Below, in pieces: positions 37,101 to 43,100 of a stretch of DNA of 64,000 nucleotides. Below the pieces are notes generated by a model. It saw nothing but the letters and a program-made list of their open reading frames with translations, was not told the DNA's origin and made no database searches. The position numbers and the translations under genes were made by a program. Where the stretch lies: assembly GCA_963970005.1 (NCBI GenBank), contig CAXAMN010026728.1, positions 580,495 through 644,494 of the forward strand, written 5' to 3'. Numbering within the stretch: the first letter of the stretch is position 1; each line of letters begins with the position of its first letter. This DNA comes from Durusdinium trenchii. Taxonomy: Eukaryota; Sar; Dinophyceae; Suessiales; Symbiodiniaceae.

Positions 37101-40100
37101 CATCTTCCACGTCGGCAGCCATGAACAGTCGCTCATAGGTAGTCAGTACAGCATCTCCCAGTGAGGCTCTCTGTGCCAACAGACGATCCCAGCGTTGCGC
37201 CAAGGCGTCCTCTGCTCGTCGCTCATCCGTGTCTGGGTTCTGTCGTTTCGGTAGCCGCGAATGCTTCTGGAAAAATGTGTCTGTGGCTTTACAAACTGCT
37301 ACGTGAGACTCTTCCTGCTTCAGCAAGTGCAAAAGTTTCAGCCGTCTCAATTTAGAATAGATTGCCCGACTCTGGGATAAGTCAGACAGCTGCGACGGTA
37401 TTTCTCCGTGTACTCGTATGAACTCATCCAACTCTGCGCGGGCACTCTCTGCTTTCTCGACATCCGATTTCTTCTTTGGAGGAAATATTGGAAATAGATA
37501 TGAAGAAAATAGGAGGATATACAAAACAGGAGACTGCCACGTCAGCTTCCAAGAATGCGATACACATCCGATCAGCAAGAGTGTGTAAATTCGACAGCTT
37601 CGGAGGGTCTCGGCGTGCAATCCCATGCACCAGGCGCAGCAAAAACATACACCCAACAACGCCTTAGTTTCGCTGGAGTATGCATGACAGACTAGTGATC
37701 GACCACGTGGGTTAATGTAAAACAATATTGTTACTCTAATGCACTACCATGACATGAAGAACGCTGCAACATAACAGGTAGCTATGACGCGCGTCAAATA
37801 ATTGATCTTAAGTCTAGGCTCCATCATGTCACCCATGTCTGAGAATCCAATGCAATGATAAGGAAATAGTTGCGCGAACTCCACCAGCAACACCTTTGGC
37901 CGCGGTAGCAAGGTCCCGTGTTGCAGCTCCACGCATCGCAGTGTGCTAGGTATCAATATCATACCAAGGATCGCCCACCAGGTCGTCATAGGTAGAAGAA
38001 TAGTCCAGCAACACCCTAGCATCAGTAGCACATGTAGTAAGGTCAACTTCACTCGCCACGAACCCTTCCTTCTTTTGTCATCTGCCCACAACGTCCGAGG
38101 TCGTGTGTACGCACGTCCTCTTCGCGACATCGCGCTCCCCTACACCGGTGACTCCACCACCAAGCTCAGGGATATGCTCTCTACACACTCTACGTGATAT
38201 TATTTGGGTTGCCAACGTTTTCTATTTCAAACGCGTCCAAAATGCAACCGTCTTTTGATTCATGCGTGGTGTCTCTTTCTGGTGTGATGCTTCGCGCGGG
38301 GAAGCAAAAACGCTTCATCTAGTGCTCACCAGAAACCACAACGCTCTGTATTCGCATCATTGCTGGTACTTACATGTCGTGAAATCACATCTGCTTGAGC
38401 ACTTGAACTTTCGACTAGCGTCCGCGCCCGACGTGACCATGTCGATCACTCGCCTGCTAGTGCTATCCTGACTCTTGCAAACAGCTCTGCCATCATAACA
38501 ATACTTCCGCGTGCCTTGTCTTGCATGTCTAGTCTCACTCATGCCGTCAAACTGGATACTCTTGTCGGATACTCTTGTAGGACACTCTTGTGGGACACTC
38601 TTGTAGGACACTCTTGTGGGTCACTCTTATGGGACACTCTTGTCGGACACTCTTGTGGGACACACTTGTGAGACACTCTTGTGGGACACTCTTGTGGGAC
38701 ACTCTTGTGGGACACTCTTGTGGGACACTCTTGTGGGACACTCTTGTGGGACACTCTTGCGGGAGACTCTTGCGGGACACCCTTGTAGGAAACTCTTGTG
38801 GGACACTCTTGTAGGACACTCTTGTGGGACACTCTTGTAGGACACTCTTGTGGGACACTCTTGTAGGACACTCTTGTGGGACACCCTTGTGGGACACTCT
38901 TGTGGGACACTCTTGTAGGAAACTCTTGTGGGACACTCTTGTAGGACACTCTTGTGGGACACTCTTATAGGACACTCTTGCGGGACACTCTTAAGGGACA
39001 CTCTTGTGGGACACTCTTGTAGGAAACTCTTGTGGGATACTCTTGTAGGACACTCTTATGGGACACTCTTGTAGGACACTCTTGTGGGACACTCTTGTAG
39101 GGCACTCTTCGTACGAGACTTCCTCCAAAAGTCACACGTCAAGTCTCCAAAACGAGCGTTTCGTACGAGACTTCCTCCAAAAGTNNNNNNNNNNCAAAAC
39201 GAGCGTTTCGTACGAGACTTCCTCCAAAAGTCACATGTCAAAGTCTGCAAAACGAGCATTTCGTACGAGACTTCCTCCAAAAGTCAAGCAGAAACACCCA
39301 TCGGAGCACACACATCACGCAGCCCTGCCAAGCAGTTTCGCGAGTCCAGCCCCTCCAAACAACACCCGTTCACACGCCAATCCCACTGTGACAGCGACAT
39401 TCACTTCTACCACAACTCACGACCTCACAATTCCCTGCGCCTGCCACGAATCTTTCTCCATCCACATGTCTAATGCGCACAAAGTACTGCGCCTGCCACG
39501 AAATGTCACCTCCGTCACACCTCGCAACCTCACCATTCCCTGCGCCTGCCACGAGAATCGCACTTCCACGCCTCAAAACCCACACAAAGTACTGCGCCTG
39601 CCACGAAAAGTGACAATATCATCTCATGTCAGCTTCAACAAAATTTGCACCACACCACACGTTTGGAATGATTTCGACGCGTTCTGAGCACACTCCCATC
39701 CACCAAAACCGGCATTTCAGCTGAGACTTGTCACGAAAACAGAGCTTCGATGCCACACCCTGAAACGCAAATCCCAATGGCACGGCCATGTCCAACACCC
39801 CAAGAACACGACTCTCCAAACGCTAATCCTAATGGAACTGCGTAGCAACCTGCGGATCTCACAAAACGCTGCGCCTGTGCAGCGAAGTGCATCACGCTTC
39901 TTGCGCGACGTGTCATTTTCATGCAAATCACAATGGAATAGCGTCGCAAACTGACACGTGACACATCCATGAAAAGTCACTTGCAAAAGCTTCTCCCAAT
40001 GGCAGCGCCTTAGCGCTCTACTGCGAACGGTTCCGGACGGTTGCGGACGGTTGCGGACGTAGAAACAACGGATCGCGAACAAGGCTCTACCCCCAGACCC

Positions 40101-43100
40101 CCAAGAGTTAAACGAGAACCCTTCGCTACGCATTCGGGAAAAAGACACCGACGATCAAGTCTTGAACCTACTGTTTCACTTACGAAATGCTACAAGAAAA
40201 GGACACATAAATAAACCTTCAGCTCAATGTGAGCGCCACTTCCTCTCCCCCTTCCCACCTATACCAACTCTATAATAGACTTGATTCTTCTACTTCTTTC
40301 TCACTCATTCACTCATTCACTATAACTATTAGGTTGAAGGCCATTTCATACTAGGTTGGAGGCCATTCCTACCGGTTGGAGGTCCTTTCCCCTCCCCACC
40401 CTCATTCCTTCATTCCCTCCACTCACTCGCCACCCGAGCGTCGGAACTTGGAGCCGCCGCTCCGGGCAGAAGAGCGTCGCCTGGGGGGGCGATGGAGGGG
40501 GTGACTGGTGACTGCGGCACGGGCGTGGAGCGGGGTGAGGTCATGGGCGAAAATCGTCAGGTGAAGGGCATATATTGTATATCAAGCAGGGCCATGGAGC
40601 TGCAGGGTCTTTGATGTCCTGTTGCATGGTTTTTGCAAACACCCTTTTCATCCCGCCACAAGAGGGTGACAGATTGGAGGATCAATGGATTACACCGAAG
40701 GGTCTTGTTGTGCTGATTGTTCTTGGAGGTAAGACAGGTGGTGAGAGCCTTTCAATCGGTTCGGACTCTCTACACACAAGAAGCTTCTCGCCCACCGTCC
40801 CCGCCTCCGCACGCGAGCGCACGCATTCGCCCTTGCTCCCCCTTGCTTTTCCGCCTGCAGCAAGGTCTCCAGTTGCTGCCTTTTCTGCTCCAGATTCTTC
40901 AAGCTACCATTCACAAAACTCGCCGTGAGGCCCAGTATTCTGGGACTTCCTCAGAGCGAAGGACGGAGCGTGCGTTTTGGAGCGTTGAACACACTCCGCC
41001 TCCGTGTGGAACCAGTGAATTTCTTTAAGTGACTGTTCCTACGTGCTATGGCCTCCAACCTAGTAGCTTCTTGTTACTAGTAGCTTGTTGTTACTAATTG
41101 GTAGGTTGGCCAGAAGCTGCTGGTAGCTTCTTGCTCCTAATAGCTATTTGCTACGAGTAGTAATTGCCCTTTTTTGTTACTAGTAGCGATGCCCTTGGAC
41201 AATGACACCAACTCATGTCCCAGCGACTCCTCTGTTTTGGGCCATGGCTAGTTCGATGCGTTTTCCGAATCAGAGGGGATTGATAGGGAGGCCATACACC
41301 TGGCTTGTGTGGGCTTTACTGCTTGGATGGTGCCAAAAGATCTGGCGGTAGACAGAACAGTTGCTGACTGTGCACGCTTGTGCCAAACAAACTCATGATG
41401 TACTGTATATCTAAAAATAATGGGCACACCTAACCTCCATGGATCGCACCCCTTTGTGACTGCTGGTAGATGTATCTTATGCATTCTGATGAGTATGCCG
41501 TGTCGACATCATAGGATCTTAATCTTCCCAAGGAACACTCCTCCGGCATCTGACCGAGCTTCGTTGCTGCCCTTGAACTTTCCACACCTCACGAGAAAGA
41601 GATGCGTTCGCCAAACAGGACATAGGACTGGGGCTCATATCCCAAGCTGACCCGCTTCTTTTCTGACACACCTATTCCTTGAGCCTGCAAAAAAAAACTG
41701 GTCTTTGCTTTCTGGTTTGGCATGTAACATGCCATCCTGATGTTGCGTCCGGAAAAGACATCCGAATATATTCCAAGAGAGGTTAAGTGACCTGAACTAG
41801 GACCTTACTGGGGTACCTATAGGATAGTCTATAGGGTTCTTCAACCTCTGTTGGTTCGCCCAAGATGCAGCATCTTTCATGATCGCGGCCATGGGAGAAT
41901 TCCCGGTGGCGTTGTGACACCTCGACATCTTCGGCTCGGCTGAGTTACTCGCGGCGGCCGCGAACGAACGCCTTGCGGCGATCCAGGCATCGGTAAAGCA
42001 CTCAGGTCGTCATAGTGACAACCATCGTGATAAGTCATCATAGCGGCAACCATATAGCGATAGGTGGTAAGTCGTCAACATGACAAGCATCATAGTGATA
42101 CAGCCTGTCGGAAAAATGACCACCATGATAGTGACAAAATTTGCCGCTCTTTGAGCTGCCGTCTCTGAGTGGTTTTGCTTTCTTCTCCCTCGCTCCGTTC
42201 TGCTGGGGCACTCATCAAAGATGATGATGGAAAAGTCCAGTGGTGATAGAAATTTGCAATCCACCTCAGCTGAAGCTTCGGAACGCAAAGGACTTGAGTC
42301 GCCTTTCCCCCAAATCCTCGCTTTGTCCTTCCAAGTCATCAAGAGATCCCTACATCGCTGTTGGCTCGGTTCAAAGGTAGACTGCAAGCTGGCGAGCAGT
42401 GCTGGGGCTCCGTCAAAACAGCCAGTGCTGGGAGTTCACGGGGTGCTAGACTAGAAAGCAAGAAACACACAACTCTTGTGCACTGCACCAACATCAGAGT
42501 AGCAGCTTGATGAGATGAGAAGCTCCTACACTATGCGCTCTGCTCTTGCTTAAACATCTTCCGGAAGCCTCACTCTCCGCCCAGTCACCAACGCGCGCCG
42601 AAACACCTCAGGCCTTGGTTCGACTCCACCGGCGCACGTACGGAACGGCGCTCGATCCACATCCAATCCTTGTGGAAAGTCTTCTCGTTACTAGCAGTAA
42701 GAATGCTTCTAGTAGCGATGCCAGGAGCTCCTAGTAGTAAGGCCAGGAGCCCCGATCTTCGCCAAATTCTTCGAAAAAGCGATGCCCAAAAGTGGGATGT
42801 CAACACTTGAGTCGATGGGGCGATTCCGAGTCAATGTGCTATTCATCGCTGCGCATCCAAAAGCTTTGTCTTCAAAAAAGAAAGCGTTGTGGTGCGCCAT
42901 CGAGATCCAAGTGACAGGTGTCACATCAACCAGTGTCACATCAACCAAAAGTGACATCCCCAAGGATGGGCTTGGCTTTAAGATGATTGGCGATGTTTTT
43001 GCACAAAGTCCTCGACAAGTCTGCCGACTCGGCACGTGCCGACGAGGACGTCGTGAGCTTGCAAGCATTTCCGCCACCTCCGGGACCGAGTCTGACACGG

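Larger units (their letters stand above)
25240..38170 (-). mobile_element. Large autonomous Helitron with OTU protease and repeat-rich N-terminal ORFs
   Basis: About 12.9 kb on the minus strand carries, 5' to 3', repeats resembling helicase-associated domains, a zinc-finger-like motif, a cysteine-rich N domain, a Helitron Rep (HUH and two-tyrosine motifs), a Pif1-type helicase and an OTU cysteine protease. This gene content is that of protist and animal Helitron-group elements, which often carry OTU domains. AT-rich introns with AG|G acceptors separate the ORFs, and the base composition is lower in GC than flanking host exons. The ends are not precisely defined. An 18-bp near-identical direct sequence (GACTYCACCACCAAGCTC) sits at 25284-25301 and 38150-38167, bracketing all ORFs. 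The element lies wholly inside intron 8 of the Dicer-type helicase, in the same orientation. Confidence 0.85.

Noticed and set aside
38553-39108. Three overlapping minus-strand ORFs of 120-140 codons, and a possible CRISPR-like array
   Set aside because: They are translations of a 13-bp minisatellite. The unit is too short and has no spacers, and the genome is eukaryotic.
42150-42212. Helicase motif II reading as DECP in a continuous frame
   Set aside because: The exon ends at GA|GTGCCC; the next exon (41920) supplies TGTCAC, restoring DECH. The proline is intronic.
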